Below the pieces are notes generated by a model. That model did no database searches, was not told the DNA's origin, and saw only the letters and a list, made by a program, of their open reading frames with translations. A program made the translations under genes and the position numbers. Below are positions 37,377 to 46,000 of a stretch of DNA of 64,000 nt, piece after piece (position 1 is the stretch's first letter; every line of letters begins with the position of its first letter). The stretch comes from G963674665 sp963674665 (GTDB lineage: Bacteria > Desulfobacterota > Desulfovibrionia > Desulfovibrionales > Desulfovibrionaceae), in the NCBI GenBank assembly GCA_963674665.2, contig CAXXPL010000015.1, positions 248,001 through 312,000 of the forward strand, in the 5' to 3' direction.

Positions 37377-38057
37377 ATGCCCCTTTCCTTGGCAGTGCTC
37401 GTCTCCGGCAGCGGCTCCAATCTCCAGTCCATTATCGACAAGGTCGAGTCCGGCGCCCTTGACGCCGAGCTCAAGCTCGTGATCTCCAACAAGGCCGATG
37501 CCTATGGCCTGGAACGGGCCAGGAAACACGGCATCCCCACATTGTCTCTGTTGCACGGGGATTTTCCGGACCGAGAGTCCTTTGACCGCCGCATGGTGGA
37601 GGCCATCGGGGAGGCGGGTGCCGACGCCGTGGCCATGGCCGGTTTCATGCGTATCGTGACCCCTGTTTTTCTCAACGCCTTTCCCGGCCGGGTGCTGAAC
37701 ATCCACCCCGCGCTCCTGCCCAGTTTTCCAGGCACCCACGCCCAGGCGGACGCCAACACCCACGGTGTGAAGATTTCCGGTTGCACAGTGCACTTTGTGG
37801 ACGAGCACATGGACAACGGTCCGGTGATCATCCAGGCCGCGGTGCGCGCCATGCCGGGCGAGAGCGCGCAGAACCTTGGCGGACGCATCCTGGCCTTGGA
37901 GCACCGGATATACCCCCAGGCCCTGCAGTGGTTCGGACAGGGGCGCTTGCGCGTGGAAGGCAGGCAGGTGTTTGTGGACGGTGTGGGGCACAGGCGACGC
38001 CTTGCTGAGCAGCCTGGGGACGCCCTGGTGAGCCCCCCCCTGGAGGATGGTTTCTAA
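37377..38057 (+). CDS. purN: Phosphoribosylglycinamide formyltransferase
   Basis: This enzyme transfers a formyl group from 10-formyltetrahydrofolate to GAR in purine synthesis. The 226-residue protein begins LAVLVSGSGSNLQSIIDKVE, has AMAGFMRIVTPVFLNAFPGR and the catalytic stretch NIHPALLPSFPGTHAQ with Asn-His, and ends with VHFVDEHMDNGPVIIQAAV carrying the catalytic aspartate. The C-terminus is about 20 residues longer than usual. It starts 21 bases after the PIN gene, perhaps sharing its transcript by accident of insertion. The IMP cyclohydrolase of the same pathway lies at 54747. Confidence 0.95.
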   Translation: MPLSLAVLVSGSGSNLQSIIDKVESGALDAELKLVISNKADAYGLERARKHGIPTLSLLHGDFPDRESFDRRMVEAIGEAGADAVAMAGFMRIVTPVFLNAFPGRVLNIHPALLPSFPGTHAQADANTHGVKISGCTVHFVDEHMDNGPVIIQAAVRAMPGESAQNLGGRILALEHRIYPQALQWFGQGRLRVEGRQVFVDGVGHRRRLAEQPGDALVSPPLEDGF

Positions 38058-38316
38058 GGCACCTTGACCTTGAATAGGTTTCGATGTTCCCATGTGCTCA
38101 GTTGAAATAGTTTAAAATTATTCAAACGCACGGCTTGCATAGAGACGAAAATGCGCTGGCTGGCCCGCACTTCGGGCGCGAACCGAATGGTCATTGCAAC
38201 AGATTGTTAAGATGAGATAAGAAGTTGTGGCGGTGTGACATTTTATCGCGGATACCCCTGAACTGTTTGCCAAAAGCACATTCTATCGGTATTTGTTTCG
38301 CAAAAAGGGGAAAGGT

Positions 38317-38883
38317 ATGGCGGCGGATGCTTTTCAGTTCACCCTGAGCCAAGAAGAGAAGCGCTATCTGCATGACTTGGTGAAACTGAGCATTCTTCAG
38401 GGGCTCAAACCCCGGGACAAGTCCGCAAGGACCCTGCCACCTCCTCCGACGGAAAAACTGCGTGAGCCCTTGGGTGCCTTCGTGACCCTCAAGATAGGCA
38501 AGAACCTTCGGGGGTGCATAGGCAACGTGGTGGGCAACCAGCCCTTGCACAGAACCGTTGCCGCCATGGCCAGGAGCGCGGCCTTTCAGGATCCACGTTT
38601 TCCTCCGCTGCGGCTCGAGGAGTTCGAGAAGCTGGATATCGAGATTTCCATCCTCGGCCCCCTTACCCCCTGCTCCGACCCGGAGCTGATCGAGGTGGGC
38701 AGACACGGTCTCGTGATGCGGCGCGGGGGACGCTCCGGATTGTTGCTGCCGCAGGTGCCGGTGGAGTGGGGCTGGGACCGGGAGACCTTCCTCAGGCATA
38801 CCTGCCGCAAGGCGGGGATGGAACCGGGCTGCTGGAGAGACCCCGAGACCCGGATTCTGTGGTTCGAGGCAGAGATATTTTAG
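38317..38883 (+). CDS. AMMECR1 domain protein
   Basis: A 188-residue protein with the AMMECR1 signature LRGCIGNVVG near residue 66, preceded by GAFVTLKIGK and followed by DPRFPPLRLEEFEKLDIEIS. Bacterial and archaeal relatives are conserved but without proven activity; genomic links to radical SAM and Memo-like proteins are known in other genomes. GGGGAAAGG lies directly upstream of the ATG at 38317. No neighbour here explains its role. Confidence 0.92.
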   Translation: MAADAFQFTLSQEEKRYLHDLVKLSILQGLKPRDKSARTLPPPPTEKLREPLGAFVTLKIGKNLRGCIGNVVGNQPLHRTVAAMARSAAFQDPRFPPLRLEEFEKLDIEISILGPLTPCSDPELIEVGRHGLVMRRGGRSGLLLPQVPVEWGWDRETFLRHTCRKAGMEPGCWRDPETRILWFEAEIF

Positions 38884-38963
38884 CGCAAGACATCCACATT
38901 CCAAACCGGGATGCTGGTGCATGCCGCATGTGTGGCGAACCTATTTCAGCAAGGAGAGGCGAA

Positions 38964-39497
38964 ATGCGAGCGGTGTTTCTGATGGTTCTGGCAATGCTGG
39001 TGGTACTGCTCCCGGTTCAGGTCTTGGCGCAACAGGAAGCCAACGCCACAGCCAAGGCAACTGCCAACGCCACGGCCAAGGGTTCCGCCACGGCGGCCCC
39101 CAAGCTGGAGATCCCTCTGGACAAGCCACAGCCCGTGAAGAAGGAGCGGACCAAGATCGCCGTCACTGTGGAGCAAAAGGGCGATGACAATGTTGGCGGC
39201 AGACTTGCCTATCATCTCAAGGAGTTGTTCGAAAAGTCGAACATCTTCGAGCTGTCCTCCAAGGATGAGAGAAAGATCAAGCTGATGCTGCGGACCGTTG
39301 AGGAGTTCCCAGGGCGCCCCAACATGAGTTCCATATATTCCGTGGTGTTCGTGTACTCCGAGACCGAAGGAACACTGAAGTATCTTCTGGCCCACGATGT
39401 CGGATTCGTGCACACCTCGTCGGTAAAGGAGGACGCCGAGCTGCTGGTGAGCAAGACGCACGAGATCTACTCGAAATATTCCTATCTGTTTGATTGA
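38964..39497 (+). CDS. Exported protein with low-complexity linker
   Basis: A 177-residue protein with a signal peptide of about 21 residues (MRAVFLMVLAMLVVLLPVQV then LA-Q). Next comes an Ala/Thr/Lys/Asn repeat tract, NATAKATANATAKGSATAAP, then a compact domain of about 130 residues containing TKIAVTVEQKGDDNVGGRLA and YSVVFVYSETEGTLKYLLAH. AAGGAGAGG precedes the ATG. I do not recognise the domain. It could be a periplasmic or outer-membrane-associated protein; the repeat tract looks like a flexible spacer. Confidence 0.75.
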   Translation: MRAVFLMVLAMLVVLLPVQVLAQQEANATAKATANATAKGSATAAPKLEIPLDKPQPVKKERTKIAVTVEQKGDDNVGGRLAYHLKELFEKSNIFELSSKDERKIKLMLRTVEEFPGRPNMSSIYSVVFVYSETEGTLKYLLAHDVGFVHTSSVKEDAELLVSKTHEIYSKYSYLFD

Positions 39498-39644
39498 TTC
39501 TACCCAGATGTGTTATCATGGCTTCTATGATCGGAGTCGTGTAATAGATCAACCTTTGACTCTGGGTGCCGCAAGACCGCGAAAAACTCTTTCCCGGGCT
39601 GTCCGGAGAAGAGGGCATGTTGACGTACGTTGCATGGAGTAGGC

Positions 39645-41354
39645 ATGGCCTGTTTTTTAATAGTAGATGACGAAGAAAACCTGCGATATTCGCTGCGGTT
39701 GATTCTTGAGCAGGAAGGACACAGGATCCTGGAGGCCGCAGGGTACGAGGAGGCCCTCGACTGCATTGATGCGAGCCCCCCGGATGTGATCTTCGCGGAT
39801 ATTCTTCTTTCCGGAAAGAGCGGTATCGAACTGCTCAAGGAAGTGAACAACCGTACGCAACTGCATTGCCCGGTGGTGATGATCACCGGGGAGCCCAGCG
39901 TGAAGACCGCGTCCGAGGCCGTTCGTCTCGGCGCCTATGATTACGTTCCCAAGCCGATCAACAAGGACACCTTTTTGCGTATGGCCAACGGGGCCTTGCG
40001 GCACAAGGAACTCGAGGACCAAAAACGCCGCCTGGAGGTGGAGAGAGCCAGTCTTCAACGGTTTCTGGAAGCGGTGTTCGCGAGCGTGCCGGACGCCATC
40101 ATCGCCGTGGACCGAGAAGGGCTCATTCTCAGAACCAACCCCCAGGTCGAGGAAATTCTCGGCATTCCGCACATGTCGCTGCTCAACAGGGATTGCCAGG
40201 ACAGCCTAGGCAAGACCTGCGAGCTTCTCGGAACGGTGGTGATGCAGACGCTGCAGACCCAGAAGCCGGTACGGGAATACCGTGTGGAGAACGTGACCAC
40301 CCCGAAAGGGGAGCGAACACTGGTGCTGAACAGTGCGCCATTGCTGAACAAGCATATATTCATGGGCGCGGTTCTGGTGATCCGGGACATTTCCCACCAG
40401 GCCGGGCTCGAGCGGGAACTCTCGGAGCGGCGCCAGTTCCAGCAGATGGTGGGCAAGAGCCCGGCCATCCAGGAAATATATGGCCTTATCAAGGACCTGC
40501 GGGATACCGATACCACGGTGCTGGTCACAGGGCCAAGTGGTACGGGCAAGGAACTGGTGGCCCAGGCCCTGCACGATGGCGGCTGCCGCGCTGGCCATGC
40601 GCTGATCAAGGTCAATTGCTCCGCTTTGTCCGAGAATCTGCTCGAGAGCGAACTCTTTGGCCATGTGCGGGGAGCGTTCACTGGCGCCATCAAGGACAAG
40701 CTCGGTCGTTTCCAACTGGCCCACGAGGGCACCATCTTTCTCGACGAGATCGGTGACATCTCCTCCCGTATTCAACTGAAGCTGCTTCGGGTGCTGCAGG
40801 AAAAGGAATTCGAGCCCGTGGGCGATAGCAAGACCGTCAAGGTGAACGTCCGGGTCATCGCCGCGACCAACCAGAATCTGCGCGAAAAAGTTGCCACAGG
40901 TGAGTTTCGGGAGGATCTCTATTATCGGCTCAAGGTCGTGGAGATCGTCATGCCTCCGTTGCGGGAGCGTCGCGAGGACATCCCCCTGCTCATCGACCAC
41001 TTTGTAGGCATGTTCAACAAGCAGTTCAACAAGTCTGTGAAGGGAGTGAGCGATTCTGCGCGTACGGGGCTGATGCACTACTCCTGGCCTGGAAATATCC
41101 GTGAATTCAAACATGCCATAGAGCATGGCTTTATCCTGTGCCGCGAGAGCATGCTGGAGTTAGAGCATCTGCCCGTTGAAGTCAGGGATGTCATGGCTTC
41201 CGCCCTGATGACCGGGGCTCGTGAGCGAAGTCTGGGAAGTCACGAGATCAAGCAGGCCCTCACAGCCGCCGGAGGCAACAAGGCCAAGGCGGCTCGCGCC
41301 TTGAACGTCAGCAGACAGACCATCTATCGCAAGATCCGCGAATACCACCTTTGA
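39645..41354 (+). CDS. Sigma-54-dependent response regulator (REC-PAS-AAA+-Fis)
   Basis: A 569-residue NtrC-family activator. The receiver domain has LIVDDEENLR, the phosphoacceptor strand DVIFADILLSG and the KP motif VPKPIN. A PAS domain near residues 135-250 includes AVFASVPDAIIAVDREG. The AAA+ core has Walker A GPSGTGKE, the sigma-54 contact loop GAFTGA and Walker B FLDEIGD. The Fis-type helix-turn-helix ends the protein with KAARALNVSRQTIYRKIREY. It should activate RpoN promoters such as that at 56598, though its own target is unknown. No sensor kinase is adjacent. GGAG lies 5 bases before the ATG. Confidence 0.95.
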   Translation: MACFLIVDDEENLRYSLRLILEQEGHRILEAAGYEEALDCIDASPPDVIFADILLSGKSGIELLKEVNNRTQLHCPVVMITGEPSVKTASEAVRLGAYDYVPKPINKDTFLRMANGALRHKELEDQKRRLEVERASLQRFLEAVFASVPDAIIAVDREGLILRTNPQVEEILGIPHMSLLNRDCQDSLGKTCELLGTVVMQTLQTQKPVREYRVENVTTPKGERTLVLNSAPLLNKHIFMGAVLVIRDISHQAGLERELSERRQFQQMVGKSPAIQEIYGLIKDLRDTDTTVLVTGPSGTGKELVAQALHDGGCRAGHALIKVNCSALSENLLESELFGHVRGAFTGAIKDKLGRFQLAHEGTIFLDEIGDISSRIQLKLLRVLQEKEFEPVGDSKTVKVNVRVIAATNQNLREKVATGEFREDLYYRLKVVEIVMPPLRERREDIPLLIDHFVGMFNKQFNKSVKGVSDSARTGLMHYSWPGNIREFKHAIEHGFILCRESMLELEHLPVEVRDVMASALMTGARERSLGSHEIKQALTAAGGNKAKAARALNVSRQTIYRKIREYHL

Positions 41355-41367
41355 TTGAAGAGCGTAC

Positions 41368-41415
41368 TGTTACATTATTAGTTGGTGTGATGTTACAGGA
41401 GTGTAACATGTAACA
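41368..41415. promoter_or_regulatory. Cluster of four TGTTACA/TGTAACA half-sites
   Basis: Heptamers TGTTACA begin at 41368 and 41391 and TGTAACA at 41402 and 41409. The central pair forms ATGTTACA-GGAG-TGTAACAT, a perfect 8-4-8 palindrome at 41390-41409. The cluster lies 14 to 61 bases after the sigma-54 regulator stop and about 120 bases before the thioredoxin-fold gene, the right place for a repressor or activator site of the latter. I cannot assign it to a known regulator. Confidence 0.55.
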
Positions 41416-41535
41416 TGTTCGCATTTCTCTTAATCGCCCATTTTCGGCGGGTGATGATGATGGCCCGGTGTTTGCATGTTTGTCGAAAATAGCCATATCT
41501 CCTTGTTTAGCCACTGACCAAAAAAGGTGGAACCC

Positions 41536-41880
41536 ATGATTCCGATCAACCATATGGCGGAATTCAAAGAAAACGTATTGGAAGCTCAAATTCCTGTACT
41601 TCTTGCATGTTTGCGGTGCGAGTTGAACCCGGAGGATCAACTGCAACTGTTGTCCAATGCCGCCAGGGACTATGGTGATGGGCTGAGAATATGTGTTGTA
41701 GATGCGCAACAGTCGAATGGTTTCCGCAACGAGTACAGGGTGATGGGAACACCAACATATCTGCTTTTCGAAAAGGGAAAGGAAGTGGACAGGATGCTGG
41801 GCAGGGCCGACCAGAGATCCCTGTACATGTTTCTTGATCATGTCCTGGGCTTGCCCCGTCAGTCCATGGGAAATTCCTGA
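41536..41880 (+). CDS. Thioredoxin-fold protein with shifted cysteine pair
   Basis: A 114-residue protein. The late segment MGTPTYLLFEKGKEVDRMLG matches the cis-proline and final strands of thioredoxin. The N-terminal strand IPVLLACLRCELNP holds a CxxC (C-L-R-C) but without the usual WCGPC context, so redox activity is uncertain. AAGGTGG precedes the ATG at 41536; a GTG three codons upstream is an alternative. It stands alone downstream of the four-heptamer operator. Confidence 0.75.
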   Translation: MIPINHMAEFKENVLEAQIPVLLACLRCELNPEDQLQLLSNAARDYGDGLRICVVDAQQSNGFRNEYRVMGTPTYLLFEKGKEVDRMLGRADQRSLYMFLDHVLGLPRQSMGNS

Positions 41881-41972
41881 TAGTATCCTTCCCTTCTTTA
41901 ATTTCATACACTCTTGAATGTGCGTTGCGGGCCTCCTCGCTTGTGGTGGCTGTGGTGTTATTGAAGAAATAT

Positions 41973-42002
41973 AAAAGCCCCTTCATGTTTCCATGGAGGG
42001 GC
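41973..42002 (-). terminator. Intrinsic terminator of the PEP-CTERM-like remnant
   Basis: On the minus strand GCCCCTCCAT and ATGAAGGGGC pair with a single mismatch across GGAAAC, and TTTTATATTT follows. It lies 17 bases after the remnant's stop codon. Confidence 0.65.
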
Positions 42003-42018
42003 GTTCTGATAAAACGCA

Positions 42019-42293
42019 TCAGATAGAGTGTCTTGTGCGTCCGTACAGCCCGAACAATGCCAGCGTGCCGGAACCCGGCAGAAACAGGCTGGTGGGTTTG
42101 GGAGTCTTTGTGATATCCCCGGACAGCAAGTGGTTGTCGGTGTTGGAGATGAGCATAAAGCAGCCTGGAGCATGTGCGGTCTCCAGTTCCATCATCTGCC
42201 ACACGTGTCATATATCGTAAGCCTTGTGGTGGACCACGGGGGGCTATTGACATAGCCGACCGTTGGGTCGTTCTTGATTTCAGCGCCATTCAT
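42019..42293 (-). pseudogene. Remnant of a PEP-CTERM-like sorted protein
   Basis: The end of this minus-strand frame, PTSLFLPGSGTLALFGLYGR and then TR, has the layout of a PEP-CTERM sorting tail: a short Pro-rich motif, one hydrophobic helix and an Arg end. Such tails direct secretion and cleavage by exosortase. Just upstream, in a different frame, MNGAEIKNDPTVGYVNSPPW resembles the body of such proteins, ending in a TGA at a GATGATGG string. A single-base shift near 42205 would join them. No exosortase gene is in the window. The remnant keeps its own terminator, which supports a former real gene. Confidence 0.4.
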
Positions 42294-42980
42294 TGAACCG
42301 TCACATGTCGCGTCCAGGCATGTTCAAAAAGCCTAAGGCATTGAGATTCTGGGGTAGGAAAATGAAATTCTGGTTGGGAGTCGAGTCTTATTGCCAGGCT
42401 AACGCCTGCAGATGTAATAAGATGGATGTCCGGATTTACCCGGGAGGCGGAATTGTTATTTGATCAGGTGCTGGTGTGCCTCGTCATTGCAAGGCCTGCC
42501 TGATTCCGTTTCATCAAATGGGAAGGACATTGAATTCGAGTCTGGATTTTTTCCCTGTACTCGTTGCGGAAATCTTTATCTGTTTGTCTTTTATATTTCT
42601 TGTGATCCGATTACAATCATTTAAGAACTACATGAATATACGGGTCTTATTTGTAAAGAAATGTAAAGCAAGTGTTAAGTTCAAATATTTTGTTCAGTAA
42701 TTTTAGGGGGGCATGGTGCGGAGGTTGAAAGGTGATCCTGATAACATGTTGAATGTAAAAAATAAAAAATTTGCTTTACAAGGGATTCGAAACCGGTGTA
42801 AGGGAAAAGCCACAGAGCGCAGCAATCAACGGCGTAACTACGCCGTCAGATATTGAGCGGCCCGCACTTCCTTTGGATTGCCCCCCATTAGCCAGGGATT
42901 TAGCGAGGCCGCTCTTTTTTTTGGAAACAGGGGAGGAACCGGTATCGGTCCCTCCCCTGTTTACGTGCAATGTCGAGGTA

Positions 42981-45359
42981 TCAGCAGCTAGCTGCCCGGG
43001 CCGTGGCTTCGCGCATCTCCCGCTGTTTGCCCTGAGACTCGAAGGCACGGGCCAGTTCGAGCCAGAAGGCCTTGTTGGCGGGGCGCAGGGCAACGCTTTC
43101 CCTAGCCAGAGACTCCGCAATGCTAGGATCCTCACCGTTGTCCAGATAGAGCTTCGCCAGCAAATGCATGGAAAATGCGTCTTTTGGATCGTGCAGCAGA
43201 GCTTGGTGCAGGCGCTCTCTTGCTTCCTCGACCTTGTCCTGGCGAAGCGCCAACCGGGCCAGATAGCGCTGCGTGACTCCCTTTCCGCCATCGATATCCG
43301 CTGCGCGGTCGTAGTAGCCGCGGGCCTGGGCGAGTCTGTTTTCCCGCTCGCTCAGTTGTCCAAGGCGAATGAGAGCATAGATGTGTTTGGGGTCGTGGGT
43401 TAGGCATTTTCTGTAGGATGCCCGGGCGGATTTGGCCTCGCCCATGCGCTGCAGGGTGAATCCCAGGTTGTAGAGGGCCATCACGTCCTTTTTGTCGCGC
43501 TGCAGTACCTCTTCAAACTGTTGCCGGGCCTGGGGCAGGTGCCCGATGCGTGCGAGGCAGATTCCCAGGGAGTTCCGGGCCATGGTGTTCTGTTCGTCAT
43601 CAAGCAGGGATAGCTTGTATTCCTCCATGGCCGCGTACAGGTCCCCCTGGCTGAAGAGCTTGTCCGCGCTGATATTCAGGGCCAGACTGTCGATGCAGCC
43701 CACGTGCGGTTCCGGGAGGAGCAGGGCATATTCCAGAGCCTTGCGACTGTTTTCAAGAGCGTCCGCCTTGCGGAAGTGCAGAAAGGGATGGTCGGCCAGC
43801 CCGACGGCTGCGGAGATTCCAATGCGGCCGAGGTGTTTAATCAGGTCGGTGTATAGTTCCTGGGCCTTTGCCCTGTCCATTTCGGAGTGGTAGAAGAGCA
43901 TGCTGTTCAGGCTGAACCGTCCTCCGATGAGATCCTTTCCGAAAACCTCCATGCACAAGTTGGCCGCTTCAACTGCCTGCTGTTCTGCCTTGGCGTGATC
44001 CAGATCCTCCTCTTTCACTCCCAGGCGCAGGAGTCCGAGGACAAAGTTTTGAGCGGATTCGCGCGCCTTGGCCCAGTGCAGAAGAAAATCCCGGTACAGC
44101 AGCAGCCCTGTGAGGGTGTCGCGCTGTTCGGATTGCTTTGCGGTATCGGACTGGGCCGAAGGTCCAAGGGCCTCCTTGAGAAGGGTCAGACGATCGCCGC
44201 GCTCCATACTCCAGGTTGGATCGCCCTGGTGCATTATCTCGGCCAGGGACGTACGCTCCAACACCTCCATGAGGGCCACCTCGCCCTTGTACAGAGGGGG
44301 GCGCTCCCCTTTGCCGTCCTCTGCTGGAGACCAGATCAAGAAACGTTGCCCCTCCTTTGCTCCGGAGTCGCGCCCAAGGCTGACGAGCAGGCGGTTCATG
44401 GGCAGGACCTCCTGCACCTGGCCTCCGTGCTCCAGGATGTTGGAGTAGGCGAACACGGTGCCCGGACCGTGCTCCCTGGCCACCACCGAGGCCTTCACCG
44501 CCTTTTGCAGCAACTGGCGGGCCTGTTCCGCAAGGGGGCGCTCGAAGAGCGCGCCTTCCATGTCCTGCGGATAGTTGGCCAGACCCACGGAGATGGAGGC
44601 ACGGAAGCGTTCACCGGTGAGCTCGTGTTCGTGGCGAAGCTGTGAAATCTCCGAGGCCAGATCATCGGCGAGTTTGCGGCAGGAGTTGGGTAGGGCCTCG
44701 GGCATGAAAAGGCCGAAACGCCCCTCCTGGAGATTCGCGGCGTACACCTGCTTGGGGCGCATGCGGTCGATGGCTTCGCCGATCTTGGCGAGCAGCCGAT
44801 CCGCGGGCAGAAATCCGTATTGCCCCTGGATGCGTTCCAGATCATCAACCTGAATGGTGATGACCCCGAGCCCGGCGCGATATACCGAGAGTGAAATGTC
44901 GGCGCACCCCCCGGCTCCAGGCCGCACGCAGTTTCTCACCACATCGATTTCCCGCTCCAGCTCCTCAATAAAGGAAGCGCCGGAGATGAGGCCCGTGAGA
45001 GGATCCGAGATGGAGCGCTTGTAAATGGCCAGTTTGTCCAGGCAAAGGGACGCCATCTTCGAAAGAAAGGGAAGCATGGCCTTGGGCGCCTTGAGGCTGG
45101 CGCCACGGGCCTGGAACACACCGAGAAAACGCCCTTCCTGAACGAGGGGCAGAAGCAGCTTGCGCTCGGAAGGCAAATGTATGGCTAGCGCGCCGATATC
45201 ACCCGGCTTTGCGTTGGGATCCCGCATCTCGAAAGGCATTTCCTGCGGAAAATAGAGACTGTAAGAAGAAAACGGGACAAAAGCCGCTAGTTCATCCTTA
45301 AGCGAATGTTCGAAGCGGATAAGGTCCTGACTGGTGAGTTGTATCTTTCTGGATGCCAT
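42981..45359 (-). CDS. Protein with two degenerate GGDEF-like domains and C-terminal TPRs
   Basis: A 792-residue soluble protein. After an N-terminal region, a diguanylate-cyclase-like domain begins at SDPLTGLISGASFIEELERE, but its active-site loop reads EGRFG instead of GGDEF. A second, also degenerate, starts near RDTLTGLLLYRDFLLHWAKA with a GGRFS loop. Both should be unable to make c-di-GMP and may act as nucleotide sensors or scaffolds. The last 230 residues carry TPR repeats such as PKHIYALIRLGQLSERENRL. GGGAGG lies 7 bases before the ATG at 45359. With PilZ genes nearby, a link to c-di-GMP signalling is plausible. Confidence 0.8.
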   Translation of the reverse strand: MASRKIQLTSQDLIRFEHSLKDELAAFVPFSSYSLYFPQEMPFEMRDPNAKPGDIGALAIHLPSERKLLLPLVQEGRFLGVFQARGASLKAPKAMLPFLSKMASLCLDKLAIYKRSISDPLTGLISGASFIEELEREIDVVRNCVRPGAGGCADISLSVYRAGLGVITIQVDDLERIQGQYGFLPADRLLAKIGEAIDRMRPKQVYAANLQEGRFGLFMPEALPNSCRKLADDLASEISQLRHEHELTGERFRASISVGLANYPQDMEGALFERPLAEQARQLLQKAVKASVVAREHGPGTVFAYSNILEHGGQVQEVLPMNRLLVSLGRDSGAKEGQRFLIWSPAEDGKGERPPLYKGEVALMEVLERTSLAEIMHQGDPTWSMERGDRLTLLKEALGPSAQSDTAKQSEQRDTLTGLLLYRDFLLHWAKARESAQNFVLGLLRLGVKEEDLDHAKAEQQAVEAANLCMEVFGKDLIGGRFSLNSMLFYHSEMDRAKAQELYTDLIKHLGRIGISAAVGLADHPFLHFRKADALENSRKALEYALLLPEPHVGCIDSLALNISADKLFSQGDLYAAMEEYKLSLLDDEQNTMARNSLGICLARIGHLPQARQQFEEVLQRDKKDVMALYNLGFTLQRMGEAKSARASYRKCLTHDPKHIYALIRLGQLSERENRLAQARGYYDRAADIDGGKGVTQRYLARLALRQDKVEEARERLHQALLHDPKDAFSMHLLAKLYLDNGEDPSIAESLARESVALRPANKAFWLELARAFESQGKQREMREATARAASC

Positions 45360-45577
45360 GGTCACACCTCCCTGCTAGGGGGCGTAGCAGAGTCTAGAGA
45401 AAATCACAACAATTGGGGGCGCTGAAAATAATTCTTTCAAGGCATTTTCGAGCGCATTTGCCGGATATGAGGAGTGCATGGGCTTGCAATCCGTTTGTCA
45501 CTTCAATGAAAAACACTCGGCGCACTATGAGGGGGGAAAGGTGAATTGCACCATGCACGGTGTAAAAGGAGCAGACG

Positions 45578-45928
45578 ATGGAAGCAGTGAAGGATGCGAA
45601 AGTGGAGCGGCGCATGTTCGTGCGCATGTCGGTCAATGTGAAGGACAAGGACAACTGGTGTACCGTGCGGACGGGGGGCGGCGAGTCGGCCACCATGCTG
45701 TTCAAGGACATCAATCTGGGCGGGTGCAGGTTCAAGTTTCCCGACAGGGGCAAGTCAGGTTGCGTTGCGCAACTCTCTCCCGGGGATGTCATTGAGATAC
45801 TTGATTGCGGCCTTGAAAAATGGAGCCCGCTCCTCCGGGAAATGCGGGCAACTATCGTGTGGACGCAGGAGGAAGAGGTGGGTTGCTGTTTTGAGAAGCT
45901 GATCCAGCCGGCGTCATTTATGGATTGA
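45578..45928 (+). CDS. PilZ domain protein
   Basis: A 116-residue single-domain protein. The c-di-GMP binding motifs are present: RRMFVR (RxxxR type) at residues 11-16 and DINLGGCRF near 44-52. A run of acidic residues is near the end. AAAAGGAG precedes the ATG. It is divergent from the degenerate GGDEF protein, 218 bases apart, so the two may share control. Target is unknown, flagellar or exopolysaccharide control being typical. Confidence 0.88.
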   Translation: MEAVKDAKVERRMFVRMSVNVKDKDNWCTVRTGGGESATMLFKDINLGGCRFKFPDRGKSGCVAQLSPGDVIEILDCGLEKWSPLLREMRATIVWTQEEEVGCCFEKLIQPASFMD

Positions 45929-45945
45929 AAACCACGAACTCTGGA

Positions 45946-45974
45946 AGAAGCCCTTTGTCGGTCAAAGGGCTTCT
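45946..45974 (+). terminator. Hairpin after the PilZ gene
   Basis: AGAAGCCCTTTG and CAAAGGGCTTCT form a perfect 12-base stem with loop TCGGT. It lies between the convergent PilZ and HU genes and could end both transcripts, although no long T-run follows on the plus strand. Confidence 0.65.
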
Positions 45975-46000
45975 CTGGAGATAAGTTGGGAAAACGCTTC

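Larger units (their letters stand above)
41881..42980. other. Long region with only a gene remnant
   Basis: No intact gene was recognised over 1.1 kb. A terminator at 41973-42002 and a PEP-CTERM-like remnant at 42019-42293, both on the minus strand, are listed separately. The part from 42300 to 42770 is AT-rich and holds only a doubtful 74-codon frame (42476-42700) without similarity or good ribosome site. A pyrimidine-rich stretch follows up to the TPR gene stop at 42981. Confidence 0.4.

Noticed and set aside
37377..38057. purN as a third member of the ATPase/PIN unit
   Set aside because: It is a plain purine-synthesis enzyme; its closeness most likely reflects the insertion site.
42476..42700. 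74-codon frame as a small membrane protein
   Set aside because: AT-rich region, no clear ribosome site, no recognisable family; hydrophobicity alone is not enough.
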